This document shows positions 47,601 to 58,819 of a stretch of DNA of 64,000 nt, piece by piece. The notes below the pieces were generated by a model. It did not search any database. It had not been told where the DNA came from and worked only from the letters and a program-made list of their open reading frames with translations. A program made the position numbers and the translations under genes. Position 1 is the stretch's first letter. The number at the start of each line of letters is the position of its first letter. The stretch is from Klebsormidium nitens. Lineage: Eukaryota > Streptophyta > Klebsormidiophyceae > Klebsormidiales > Klebsormidiaceae. The DNA lies in contig DF237072.1 of assembly GCA_000708835.1 (NCBI GenBank), positions 62,001-126,000 of the forward strand, written 5' to 3'.

Positions 47601-50600
47601 GTTTACTCGTATTGCCGGCAATCCAGGTCGATTACGACGTCTTCGCCTGTGGGGAATACTTCAACACCGAATCCTTGTCGGACTCGAATCGCCGTTGCAA
47701 AAATTTGGTTGCCTAAGTTGGGCTCCGAATTGTTTATTGCCAGTGCCTTTGCCATCTTAACCTTTATAGCGAGATTCCGTGTCTATCTGTTCATTACGTC
47801 CTTTGAGGATTCGATAGTGCCTTCGCCACGAATGTAGGATGGATGCAGCTGCGAGCTGCACCATGCTTTGCGCACACTCCTCTGAAATAAGCATTCTTCT
47901 CAAAAGGTGTTCGTTCGAGCACCTTCTGTAGCAAGTTTTAGGATCCTCTGAGGAACCTGCCTCTTCACTAACGAAGATTCTCTTTCAGGGGCAATGACAC
48001 ATTTCTACCTTGGGACCTTACCATCCCAAGCCTGTCCGAACTCGGACGCCTTCTTTAATGAAAAAGCGTGTTGCGCACTCCGGCCCCATAGCCGCCTTGT
48101 TTCTTGAAAATACACGTCGCGCACTCATTGCGCGATAATGCCTAACCTGTTACAATCGCGTTTGGGACCCATTGCCCGATACGGCTTCTTTGCTTGAAGT
48201 GTGTGTTGCGCATCCGACGCCCTTGCCATTCCAAATCGAGGGATTGAACGATGATCGGTCAGCTGCAATCGTTCTCTGGCACTGAGTCTCTAGGTTGCGG
48301 ACGCCCCGGACGCCCCGCCTGAGCAAAGGTTTCTGTTTGCTTCCAATCCTGTACTTCTTTTGGAACTGTTTAATTCTGGACGGATGCTGTTGAATTTCGT
48401 GGGACAGGCGGCTTCGCTGCTGCCTCTCTCCACTCTCAAAGCTCTCAAAGCAGCGGCACTGCCTGAAGCAGATCAGCGGGTTCAGAAATGTCTGCAGTGC
48501 TTACTGGGAGGCGCGAGAAGAGAGCTTCCTCTCAAGAAGCATCCATCCCCATTGACGGATTTGGACCTGGTTGCAAGGCTTTCTTCGAACAGGGTCCCAT
48601 ATCCTGTTGTGCTTAGACGAGTGTTGACCTTCTGTCTGAGTCCTTTTGTTCAAAGGCTGTTTGAGGTCGGCGATGATCAACTGATAGCGCGACAAGCTGT
48701 CTTGAAAGCTTGTCACGCAAATCGCCTTGCACGCTCCCCGACGACTTGATTTTGCTCAGCTCTCTACGTGGCTTAGGTCATTTTCTGCACTGTCTGTCGA
48801 GTTTTTGTCTCGCGAGCGTTCCGGCTATCGAGTCCGGTCAGGACTTGCTGCTTGGTCTTCTTCTATGTGTTTCGCTGAGCGCTTATTGCATTTGACGACC
48901 TCCGACTGGAGGAAAGCTTTCCGAGACCGCTTTATCCGCGGTTGACATGCAAGACCTCAATAGTGAGATTTTGGGTGAGATGGGAATGACAGCGAAAACC
49001 TGCCAACGCCCACTTTGAAACGACGGACTATCAACCTCGAGTTTCTCCAACTTTCGGGGATTGAGGTGCACCCCACAAACACCGTTGAGCTGAAGCCAAT
49101 GCCCGCTACTTAGTCTACGCTGACCTTCCTTGCAGCTTGTTCCCTCTTTTGATGCTCTTGTCACTTCGGAGACTGGGGCACATCTTCTATCATGAGATCC
49201 GGACAGCTGCACCAAAATTCTATCCGTTTTGGAATGCGAAAGCTCTAACGTCCTACTCGTCTGATGCGCAGCTCTACTTCGCTTCTGCGATTTACAGCCG
49301 TGGCTCCGAAACCGCTGCTGGATTGTTTTTTTTTAGTATTGGCCTTTTGGACACTCTGGCAAATGGTGTTTTGCAAGATTTGACCGAAACTCCGTCTGGG
49401 TCGCGAGATCTCTAACGTCCTATTCTTTTGATGCGCAGCTCTACTTCGCCCCTGAGATCTACAGCAGTGACTTCAGTACGCCGCTGCCAGAGGTTGTCGA
49501 CAAATGCATACAGAGCAGTCCGATTGACACGCGGCGAGCGCTCTACAACGTGAGTGCCGACACATATTTGGTTCTTCCGTCGAAGCTTCTTCAAAGGAGT
49601 GTTGCCAGACTGATGCTGGGTCGTGCGGGCCTACAACAAAGGCTCAGATCCAAGGTGTAATCTTGGAGGAAGTGGCTGCATCGCTCGCAAACGGTGCACC
49701 GTTACGGGGCTGCCCACTACTTTGCGTTCGCGTCGGTTGCTTTTGCGGGTAAAAGTAAACTAGTCACATGGTTTCGCTAAACAGTTGCAATACGTCGTGC
49801 TTTTTTTTGAGAACTTTCCAAAGAACGGCAACCACTTCTGCAACCACCGTTTTTCTCACGTTGTTCCGCCTCTGTTCGTTCTTCCTCATTGAAAACTCGT
49901 CATTTTGCGTCAGCTCGGCGCCTAAGAAGTTGCACCGGGCTCTATAATTTCCGCATCTCGTTCCATCCTTAGGGCCAGTTACGCTCCCTGAACGTTCCGT
50001 TCGTTCTCCGTCACAGAACATTGTGCTTTCCGGCGGCTCCACCCTCTTCAAGGACTTCCAACGGCGACTTCAGCGCGACATCAAGAAACTTGTGGACACG
50101 CGGATTGCCGCTTCCGAGTCGCTTTCGAGAAAGGATGCCACCTTCAAGGTGAGCGACCCTTTGAATCATCTAGAATTAATTCCGCTGTAGGTAATTCTGG
50201 GACTTTTAGTCAGCTCAGAGGGTCCACCATTGTTGCAAGCCTCTTGGGGCTTCGCTCGACTCGCAACCTTATCCGAACTCGCATTGTAGTCCAGGTCTCC
50301 CCCTTTAGCACTTGCGGCCGAGATGGTAGGACCTATCGAAGTAGGCGTTCCTTCGCCCATTCGTTTTCTTCCCCTCTGATCACACTCAGAAGGCTTATTT
50401 GTGCTTATTCCCCGATCTGATTCCGTTCCGTTACGTTCCGTCCGTACCTGGCAGATTCCTGACTGTTCAAATTCGTCCTGCAGACTCAGGCGGTGGACGT
50501 AAACGTTGTGAGCCACCCGATGCAACGGTTTGCGGCCTGGTTTGGGGGCAGCGTTATGGCGTCCCTACCAGATTTTTACACCGTGAGCCGCAAAGCCTTC

Positions 50601-51336
50601 GTAGATTTGTTTGGAACACTTGCTTATGCTTTTGAACCATGGGGCAGCTTACGTCTCTCTTCGGATTGTGCTTTGAAGAGAAAGGTGACAATGAGAGCGC
50701 CATCCATCTAGCAGCTCGTCGGAATTTTTTCATATCAAGGGTGATGCTTTCGGAACCGCTTGCTCCGTTGCCGCATCTTGAGAGCAGACTCCGTTTGGTA
50801 GGAGGGATCAGGTCTTGACCACGAAGAAAGATTTTGTGTCAAGTTCGCGATACTTGCGAAGTGGGCTTCTTGGCTGAAGGAGCGGTTGAATATGGATTCC
50901 CCGACTCTGAGTTGGAGCTGTATATCCGCAGTACCTAAATGTCGGGTCGAAAATGGTTCAGGCCCACTGACTGGAACATGGGGTTGAGACGAAAGAACGC
51001 AACCCTTGGCCATGAAACGTCAGGTAAAGTATAACAGTTTTAAGCTCTGGAAAGGTGCAGAAGTCGACCTTTGCGGTACAGCCAAAAGCGAAGTCACTCG
51101 CTGCCTTATGGAACCAGCAACCAGAAGAAACGGTGACTGGATTGGCTGCACAGTGCAGGAAAAGTTGGGCTTGTGCCGAATCCGTATAAGATCTCCGCCA
51201 CACCCGCACGTAACTCCTTAAGATTGAAAATTTACATTGTTTCGTTGCGCTGCAGTCCTGCCATACAAGAGCTGAGTACGAAGAGATTGGCCCCAGCATC
51301 TGCCGTTCGAACCGAGTGTTTAAGGGGCTCACGTGA
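41677..51336 (+). CDS. ARP3: Actin-related protein 3, Arp2/3 complex subunit, complete
   Basis: Ten exons join in phase: 41677-41723, 42534-42747, 43295-43519, 44201-44313, 44726-44852, 45456-45575, 49439-49549, 50017-50148, 50484-50582 and 51256-51336 (TGA), giving 422 aa, the usual Arp3 length. Diagnostic actin-fold segments are present: [18 protein letters not shown] (phosphate loop 1), [16 protein letters not shown] (phosphate loop 2) and [14 protein letters not shown] (nucleotide clamp). Arp3-specific stretches include [19 protein letters not shown] and [34 protein letters not shown] and [11 protein letters not shown] resemble land-plant ARP3 more than animal forms. Arp3 pairs with Arp2 to nucleate branched actin filaments in the cytoplasm. 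The ATG at 41677 gives [10 protein letters not shown], the normal start. Intron 6 is long (3.9 kb) and filled with echoes of the exons on both sides. Confidence 0.96.
45564..46290 (+). repeat. Degenerate tandem array seeded by the ARP3 exon 6 donor
   Basis: The exon 6 end CTGGCTCCCGAGGT (45564) recurs in the intron at 45682 (CTGGCTCCCGAGGT), 45821 (CTGGCTCTCAAGGT), 45898 (CTGGTTTCCGAGGT) and more loosely near 46200 and 46270. Companion words GACGTCACC.GTGTC and GCTCTCTTCTGAACACCC occur once per unit. Steps are about 118, 139 and 77 bp. Several copies keep a potential GT donor. Confidence 0.88.
49225..49300 (+). repeat. Echo of the ARP3 exon 7 acceptor
   Basis: CTCTAACGTCCTA.TC...TGATGCGCAG|CTCTACTTCGC at the true exon 7 start (49439) is repeated 167 bp upstream, with its acceptor at 49271/49272. 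The copy encodes LYFASAIYS against LYFAPEIYS and then diverges. Both the intronic and exonic halves are duplicated. The AG acceptor of the copy is intact. Confidence 0.9.
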
Positions 51337-52788
51337 AAGGAGTGGGACGTCGTTTTCCAGCCAAGTTAACCACCTTGAGGCCAATGATTACACAACAGAC
51401 GTACAGCCGATGACCGTGACCCGATGACCCCTGGCGCATGACCGAGATGCATTCGTGATTTTCGATTGCCATGTACGCTGTTGATGTCGTCCATCCACGT
51501 TGGGACATGGCCTTGAGTTTTTCCTTACCGCGTTCTCAGCCTACTGCCGCTTGTGTCCGGCCTAGCCTGGCTCGGTGCATGCAGGCAGCTTTCAGTCTTA
51601 GCAGCCGGCAGCATCTATTTTGCAAAGTTATGTAGCTAGTATACATTGCCTGGTACGCAGTGTCAACGTCACTGAGTGTCACAGCATCATCCAATGTTGC
51701 CCAGCGCCGCCGCTGCAGGCCCTGCGCGGCCAGCATGACACAGAACTATCTTTGATTCCTGTAATAACTTCAGCAATTGAAGCTGAGTCTGGCAAGCTGC
51801 ATACCAGTTGGCCAATGCATGATCATTGCTTCACGTAACCTAACGACACTTTAATACACATAGCTGGCAACGTACACGTTTATATGAAGAATTTTTTTAT
51901 AACGAAATTATACATAGTGTACTTAAACCTTCAAGTATAACGAATTGCAAGCTAGCCTCGACCATGCAGGCATCATTCACACTCATGCAACTTCATGCAA
52001 GCTATAGCTTGCAATTTATATCTCCGTACGCGTGCGTACGTAATCATTGCCGACACATGTCGGATCCTCGGAAATTAAGTTCGGCGATTGAAGGTGACTG
52101 TTCAACGTCAGAAATACTTAAACCTGTCCTTTGTGACTGAAGGTGCGATGTATCTAGCTCGCCTCTCCTTTTCAATGCTTCCCTCTTCCAATTGGGGACG
52201 TACACGAATGATGCTTTTGCATGCCAGGATGGAAGAAAGCTAGTTCTGCATACTCGAGTCCCTATTGTCTGGCAGTGCTGCTTTTGAGGCTTCATGACAG
52301 CTTAAAATCATGGACGCTGCATGATCCCATGCATCATGCATGCATAAATTGCCGAGCTTGATGCAGCTAGAACCGCTGAACCGCGGCGCGGCCCGCGCTT
52401 TCAGTAGAATAACGTACACCGACATTTCCAAAACTTTGTTGTACTGATCCGACATCACGACGGTCACATATGATCCGCAAGGTACAGTCTCGAGTCCAAC
52501 GATTTTGGCAACTGTGACAGCATTGAACATGCGGATGGCAGAGACGGAATTCAATATCACCGATCTCTCTTGCACTACTCGTGGTTGACAGTGAGTGATT
52601 CCAAGTTAGCAAGCCTGACTGAGGAACGTCGGATCAGATCAGATACACCAGAAGCAGCTCAGGAATCTGTCTACTTGGCATCCACTTAGGCAATCGACCT
52701 TGAGTACAGTGCTTATAAATCTTTTACCTACACCTATGCTGTAGATCGAGTCCGACTTTGTTGCAACCGACCACGTACAACGCTGGCA
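51337..52788. other. Intergenic region between convergent ARP3 and F-box/LRR genes
   Basis: About 1.45 kb without a recognisable gene, holding the 3' ends of both flanking genes. It is AT-rich around 51880-52020. Near 52026-52041 there is a short dyad, CGTACGC.GT.GCGTACG. Confidence 0.5.
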
Positions 52789-54204
52789 TCAGCATCGAAA
52801 TGAGCAGTCTCTAGGCCACTTGACGTTGACATCTAAGCGAGGGTATTTCTTCTGGAAATTCATGAAGCCCAAGAATAGACGGTCCAAATCTACTACCATA
52901 GCACTTATGATTGGAGCAAACCTAAGCGTTTGCAAATCAATGTGTATGCTCTTTAAACCTGCTGCACTTCTCGTCAATTTGATGATACTTTCGAGCACTC
53001 CTCTTGGGATGTTCTCAAAACCTACCCTCAAATGTTGAAGCTTTGTGAAGGGTGCAAAGAGATGATTATCCTGCTGGAACTTCAGAAGTCCGGTCATGTT
53101 GTGAGGAATGTCTATGCTCTCAAGATGCGGTAATGGAGCAAGCAGTTCTGAAAGCATCATCCTTGGTATAGGAGTCCCCTCATGAGCTGCAAGAGTCGAC
53201 GCCGCTCTCATTGTCAACTCTTTCACGTCAGGGCACAATCTGAAGAGAGTCGTGAGCTGATTAAATGGTTCAAAAGCATAGGCAATATCGAGCACCGAAA
53301 CTTGCCAAGGTGCCACTTTGACGATGTTCCAATCCTCCCCACCGCCAAGTACAAGGTGGTCAAGGCGGGGTGCATCTACTACCAACCTTTCACACACATA
53401 GGCTTCAAGGTACCTCAGCTCTGGAGTCTGCAGTGTCACAGCAGGGATACTGCTTTCTGACGAAATTGAGAGGCGTTGCAGGGTGCTCGACTTGATGACG
53501 GGACTCTCCAGCTGCTCCACTTCTTCTATGACGAGGTTCTCCAAGCTGGGACATGCGCTGAGAATGCTGGTAACGCACGCATCGTTCAAGAACACACACT
53601 GAAGCTCCAGCGTTCTCAACGAGGCCAGCGCGCACCTTGCCGAGAGCGGCTTATACAGGTTTGCTCTACACCGGAGCAATCTCAATACCCTCAGCTTTGG
53701 GCAGGTACAAAGAACTTTGAACAGGATGTGTGTTTGCTCATCGTTTACTTGGCATATGTCTGCTCCGGAAACCTCAAACACCTCCAAGTTGGGCTTCGCC
53801 TGCGGAACCGCCAGCAGAAATGCCAACGACATGTCATTGTCAGCATGTTGTGGAGGCCTGCTGAGACGGATGAACTTCAGTGCTTGATTTTCCTGGAGGA
53901 ATCGAATCGCCCCAGCGCTCATAACTTGGCCAGCATCACGCCACCAAAGTACGTTCTCTACTTGAGGAATAAGGCGATCAAACTGGCGACACACCGCTCG
54001 CAACTGGCATAACTTCTCCAAGGCGGCAGATCTGCAGCCTGATGAATCTTTTTGTATTGCACCATAGTCAGAGTCGAAGCAAGAGATGTCGTCCCGATCA
54101 GCCTGAGCCGCGAGGACTAGGATGCGAAGGATGAGATCGTCCGACAGCCGCTCCAAAGGGCTCGACGGTCCTATACTTGACACACCGGCCCCACTATCCA
54201 TCAT
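52789..54204 (-). CDS. F-box protein with leucine-rich repeats
   Basis: A single uninterrupted frame of 471 aa begins at ATG 54204 (MMDSGAG). Residues about 18-75 form an F-box-like region (LERLSDDLILRILVLAA ... LCQLRAVCRQFDRLI), interrupted by an acidic insert. The remainder is a series of leucine-rich units, for example CPKLRVLRLLRCRANL, LASLRTLELQCVFLND, CPSLENLVIEEVEQL, LPHLESIDIPHNMTG and FTKLQHLRVGFENIP. F-box/LRR proteins normally act as substrate receptors of SCF ubiquitin ligases. That role, and the absence of introns, are inferences from the sequence. A TTAAATA box lies roughly 280 bp upstream of the ATG on the minus strand. The specific substrate cannot be told. Confidence 0.82.
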   Translation of the reverse strand: MMDSGAGVSSIGPSSPLERLSDDLILRILVLAAQADRDDISCFDSDYGAIQKDSSGCRSAALEKLCQLRAVCRQFDRLIPQVENVLWWRDAGQVMSAGAIRFLQENQALKFIRLSRPPQHADNDMSLAFLLAVPQAKPNLEVFEVSGADICQVNDEQTHILFKVLCTCPKLRVLRLLRCRANLYKPLSARCALASLRTLELQCVFLNDACVTSILSACPSLENLVIEEVEQLESPVIKSSTLQRLSISSESSIPAVTLQTPELRYLEAYVCERLVVDAPRLDHLVLGGGEDWNIVKVAPWQVSVLDIAYAFEPFNQLTTLFRLCPDVKELTMRAASTLAAHEGTPIPRMMLSELLAPLPHLESIDIPHNMTGLLKFQQDNHLFAPFTKLQHLRVGFENIPRGVLESIIKLTRSAAGLKSIHIDLQTLRFAPIISAMVVDLDRLFLGFMNFQKKYPRLDVNVKWPRDCSFRC

Positions 54205-56077
54205 GTGGATCCCGCAAAACTATCCCCAACTCTGCCCACTTTGCACACAAGGAAGAACTACGTTCCGGACGCTCACTTGTCTCCCACAAGCTCAGGAAGT
54301 CCTGGTCGTTGCAATGCAGAAGACGGTAGACCATGCAGTGCCAAGTCGTTCATCGGCCAAGCTCTAGCTCTGACTCTGACTCTGAGTATGGCCCGCCTGC
54401 GCTCTACCTGTCAATGTCGGTCGCCAAAAATTTGGCCGGTTTTAGCCTCGGTTTCTCGGCGGGCCTGAGTATAAGGGGCCCTATTTAAAATACGAAAGAT
54501 CGAAGGAGCGAAAGAACCGTCGTCTATCAAGCGTCGGGCATAACTGAGCAGCGACCAACTTTTGGGGACGGGTGGAGCGCGGTCGTTGGAACCCGGTCAG
54601 AACCCTGCCAATGTGCGCATGCGGCCGCGACCTGGTATGGACGCGGCGCCGGGTCGGCCGGGCGAGCGGGCTCAGCGGGAAACACGACAATGCAGTGCCG
54701 ACTATAGGGACTTGGAGATCGATACATAAAGGGGCCACTTTTCAAACTTAGCATCGACAGAGGTCCACGTGATGAGACGTCATTTGAAGAAGCCTGCCAC
54801 TCATTCAAGTTGCGGTGCAGCCAGCTGGACTAAAAGCAGCGATTAAGAGTGAAAGAGTATCATACCGGTGATCGGCAGATTCAATGAATCCTGTGCTCAA
54901 TCACCTAGCTGCACTAGACTGTCACACCGCCGAATATAATATAGCGGTTCAGCATTCAAAACAGGGAACACTGAAGGCTCAATATTGCAGGCGCACGCGC
55001 ACGGGATAACGAAACGCCCACAAGCATGCTGCAAGCTCGATCATAATCGTACGCCCCCTATGTATGCATCCGGGCCCGAATCCCGTTGATCCAGGAAACA
55101 TTAACTTATACATGTCCTTTTAAATGGTTATTCAGAAGCTAGAAGTTCAGGACCACCAGTGTTCCAAGCGGCCGAGCTGGATGATGTCTGAGTGGTCACC
55201 AGTCACACGTTTCATGACAATATCTTGCCCGGCATACTTCCGCGCACACCGGAGGATTACCGCGTTAGTGAAACAACTTTCCCGGGAAATTCTCAAAGAA
55301 AATGAATCAATTATGGGCTGCATCGTTTCTGAACGCACCAATCTAATCAATGGACGGCTACCCTACATACCAATCTACATGCACATACTTGCACCCGCGT
55401 TGCAGATCAGACCGTACGTATGCGTGTTCACCTCTTTATTACTAGACAGTTATATTCATGCCAATCGCTGGTGTGACATTCGTTTTTGAAAGCCGCTTCT
55501 CTGGCAACGTAGGAAGAGTGCACTGTCACATCAAAGGCATTAATGCGGACCTAATTGCAAGAACTTTGCCGGGAGTTCAGAAGGGCAGTTGCTTGAAGCT
55601 GCACCGACGTCACATCCACGTACGGCACATATGCACGAACGGCTGATAGCTTTTGGTGCACGATATTGACGCTATTGGTAACCGGAGAGCCTCTCTACCA
55701 TCTCTAGAAGCAGCTCACAGTGGTTCCGGATGCTTCAGGTGGGTTAGCGAAATTCATGACGCATGATGGCCGGAGTGACTCAGACGGCCTGCATGCAGCT
55801 CTCCTCGTACGTATGCACCTCACTGAAAGAAGTCAGTTAAACCATTAGGGAGACAACGAAGGATCGTTTCTTGGACTTCTTCACCCGTTAGTTCTCCAGT
55901 AGGAGCGCATACCAGAAGCCGCAAAAGGAAGAATGAAACGTACACCTAGTTTTCAAGTGCCGTACAATCCTGATCGTCAGTAACTAGATCGTAGTACTTG
56001 AGTATGCCAAACTCCGCGAAGGCTGATGTACTTATCTATGGAGTTAGTTCTTTGGCGTTCGACTGGAAGCATTGCAC
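54205..56077. other. Intergenic region, no gene recognised
   Basis: Upstream of the F-box/LRR gene and downstream of the interrupted F-box copy. Small open frames are present but resemble nothing known. A TATA-like TTAAATA (minus strand, about 54485) may belong to the F-box/LRR promoter. Confidence 0.5.
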
Positions 56078-57132
56078 TTACGTCACAGAAAGAGCCCACT
56101 TCCAAAAATCCTCGACGTCCTGTCTTGGGTCCAAGCAGACCCTCCAACCGGGGCTGTGGGGATTCTCATACTCCAACAGTGCAAAAAGGTGAAACTTATG
56201 GGACTCGCTACCTGGCCGTTTGCGGATCGTGCCGCAGAGACAGAACGCATCTTGCGAGCTTGCAAATTCAGGGGCCGAACGAATCCAGTTTAGCCCGTGC
56301 TGGCCCAGCAGACTGTCAATGGCCCCGCTCGCCTGAAACGTTGCATGCCAAAGTTCTTCAGAGGTGATGCTTCGGTCAAAATCCATTTCGGGTAAGTCAT
56401 CTTTCGTTATACCAGAGGACTTGAGAGCGTGAAATTCCAAGGCCGGCACTCGAGCTCCTGGTTTGAAAAGGTCACTCTCCTCACCAGCTCGCAATTTTGA
56501 GTACTCCCGCAACACTGCTGCTTTTGTTTCGCCAAAAGCAACCAAAGACGCAAGTGGAAAGCTCACGACTTGGCTCAAACTCCGACTCGGGTTCATCGAA
56601 TTTTTCTCCTGCGTTTCTCTTGCGTTCCTACTATCGAGGGTCATAACATCCAAACGCAACGGGGAGATCGTACAACCTGACCAGCATTACTATCTTTCCC
56701 ACCACTGCTAATGTTGAACCAGTTTTAAGCTAGCTAATAAATGGGCCACGGTTCTTTACAGGGTGTGAATCGGAGAGGCCGTGTCCTGGCCGTGTTGTTT
56801 CAAGATGAGACAGTTGATGCGCTCTCTCCTTCATTCTCGCTCTCATCAGACGTATCCTTGTACCCACCCAAAGCCTCTATCTCGTCACGGTTGTCCAGTC
56901 TGTCTTTTACCGCCTCGCAGAACGCTCCGGAGAAGAGCTCAAGTGATTCTTGACCGTCATCGATGATGGCGCAAAACAAGCTGTTCCAAATCTCATCTCA
57001 TGAGTCTGCACCAGTTTCGTAGAAGGCGCGGTAGGCACACATGGCACGTAGCAAAGAGGCAGGGTCTTGCGCCGCAAGTTTGGCCAAGACAATGAGCAGG
57101 ATGTCGCTTGGGAGGTCTTGTAAAGCGCCCAT
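56078..57132 (-). pseudogene. Interrupted F-box family copy, minus strand
   Basis: From ATG 57132 the frame encodes an F-box (MGALQDLPSDILLIVLAKLA) and stops at TGA 56998-57000. The same frame continues at once with DEIWNSLF and, further on, EIEALGGYKD, matching the ALGGYKRFVAARW region of the two neighbouring genes, until a second stop at 56800-56802. A separate open frame at 56078-56644 then carries the family's C-terminal end (PGWRVCLDP...DFWKWAL). The whole length of the family is therefore present in order but split into three segments. It could be a pseudogene, or the middle could hide introns. No convincing GT-AG pair that removes both stops was found by eye. The C-terminal frame might still be expressed alone. 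Confidence 0.65.
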
Positions 57133-57462
57133 CTCGCTCTGAATTTCAGCTGCAATTGAGCAATCTGGTAAAGTCACAGAAGCAAACCTGTTTACTACGT
57201 CCTGAACTTGGAAAATCAAGAGGCAAACATGAAAGAAAGAGGGCGCGGACGCGATCAAACCGCGTCGCGTCGCGACGGGCCCCACGCGTCGGGACCTGCA
57301 AACCTCGAAATTGCTTCCTTCTTAACTGCAAGTCACGTGCGTCTGCATGAGACTTTACACCTAAAACCAAGCTTTCCTGAGATTGTCCCCTTGTGAACGC
57401 CCTGTGATTTTTTACAAGGAAGCTGGGCCAGAGAGTCGGCAATCGCACCAGTTGAGCGGAGC

Positions 57463-57535
57463 GTCGGACCCTTGTATTTCCGGTGCAAATATGCGCGCAG
57501 CAAGCATATTTGCACCGGAAATACAAGGGTCCGAC
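57463..57535. repeat. Perfect 32-bp inverted repeat with 9-nt loop
   Basis: The left arm 57463-57494 (begins GTCGGACCCTTGTATTTCCG) is exactly complementary to the right arm 57504-57535. The loop is GCGCAGCAA. Pairing stops sharply at both outer ends. It lies between the divergent F-box copies, roughly 290 bp upstream of the plus-strand gene. A transcript would fold into a very stable hairpin of about miRNA/hpRNA size. It could also be a foldback transposon remnant. Confidence 0.92.
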
Positions 57536-57826
57536 CGTCTCCCTAGCAGATCTGAACAAAAATACTTCGCCAGCTGTAAGACCGCGGCAGCCTGAGACGC
57601 TGCCCTAAACCTCTCAACTAAGCGTCGGCGTCGCGGGCCCCAGGGCGAGCACGCGGCCGGCCAAGTGCGGCCCGCGCGGCCGCCAATCCCCAAAAGGTTG
57701 ATTGGGCGACACGTCGCAGTGATGCTTGGCTTTTCGACAGCGGTATGATTGAACAAAGTCAGGACATCGACGTCACAAACAAGCCCTGACATCAGAATCA
57801 ACTGGAGATCCTTCGTGGCTGCTGAG

Positions 57827-58819
57827 ATGGGGTTGGCGCGTCTGACCTTGGTAGAGCTCCCAAGCGAAATGCTTCTGATCATCCTGAGTAAGCTGGCGCT
57901 CCAAGATCTGCATTCCTTTATGCGGGTCACCAGAACTTGCAAGACCTTTCATGCCAAGGCAGCGCACGATCTGAGTCTCTGGAGGACTGCCTTTCACGCC
58001 CCTTCAGCCGCGGCAAAAGGACTGATCCAGTTTCAAAACGGAAATGCTTGCAAAGAAGAGCTTGCGAGCTTAGACGCGAACGTTGAAGCATTGGGCGGCT
58101 ATAAGCGCTTTGTAGCAGCACGTTGGAGGGATACGGACAGTCCAGAAGTTGAACAAAACGCTTCGAAACAAAGAGCATCAGAACAAAGCCCAGCTCGTTC
58201 GACAGCCCCTGATTCCGGCGTCTGCTCTCGTTCCGAAAAGCCTTCTCAGAAGGGGGTGATAGAAACTGTTCTTATCCTGGTCAGGTTTCATGAAAGCCCT
58301 GTGGCTTTCGGGACTTATGCTCCTTGTACCGACAAAGAACATTTCAAAGTCGACGGACAGTTCTTTTGGCATAGCGACGCGAAACTCCCAAGTAATCTGG
58401 TGTGCATCGATCTTCAGTCGCTGATTCCAATCGCCGAAATGAGAGCGGCAATTGAGCGGGAGGCCTGGAGGGCAGGTCATGACGTCAGCCCGTCACATCA
58501 CTACCTTTTCGCGGGCACCATTCTTTGCACTGAAGTGTACGCTCTCACAAAAAAGAGCGGTAACGAAGGCGGTTCTGAAGTAGGTGAAAATGCGCTTCGG
58601 TATGGAAGATTCTCCATACATAGAGCAGAGGTTAGCAGTCATCCGTGGGGGCTCATTGTCTCTCAGATTGGCAATGTCATCTTCAACGAGAGCAGTTCCG
58701 ACGATGTTTTCTCAAATGCTCGTGAAGACTCTAGGGCTGTCTTGGATTTTGAAACTCCGGGCAGATCGGAGTGGGCATTCTTCATGGCGGGAGATTTGAT
58801 GGGTTTGGAAGAGGACTGA
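57827..58819 (+). CDS. F-box family protein, copy 2
   Basis: One open frame of 330 aa. The ATG at 57827 was chosen because MGLARLTLVELPSEMLLIIL aligns with the starts of the two neighbouring copies; a longer frame upstream lacks an ATG. The F-box spans about residues 8-50 (ELPSEMLLIILSKLALQDLHSFMRVTRTCKTFH). The family signature ALGGYKRFVAARW follows at about residue 90. The middle contains VLILVRFHESPVAFGTY, and the C-terminus AVLDFETPGRSEWAFF corresponds to the shared end domain but lacks the final FWKWA of the other copies. The tandem copy at 61083 shows that the family expanded locally. A role as SCF substrate adaptor is inferred from the F-box. The next 70 bp hold a short imperfect ATATCGACAGGA repeat. 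Confidence 0.78.
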   Translation: MGLARLTLVELPSEMLLIILSKLALQDLHSFMRVTRTCKTFHAKAAHDLSLWRTAFHAPSAAAKGLIQFQNGNACKEELASLDANVEALGGYKRFVAARWRDTDSPEVEQNASKQRASEQSPARSTAPDSGVCSRSEKPSQKGVIETVLILVRFHESPVAFGTYAPCTDKEHFKVDGQFFWHSDAKLPSNLVCIDLQSLIPIAEMRAAIEREAWRAGHDVSPSHHYLFAGTILCTEVYALTKKSGNEGGSEVGENALRYGRFSIHRAEVSSHPWGLIVSQIGNVIFNESSSDDVFSNAREDSRAVLDFETPGRSEWAFFMAGDLMGLEED

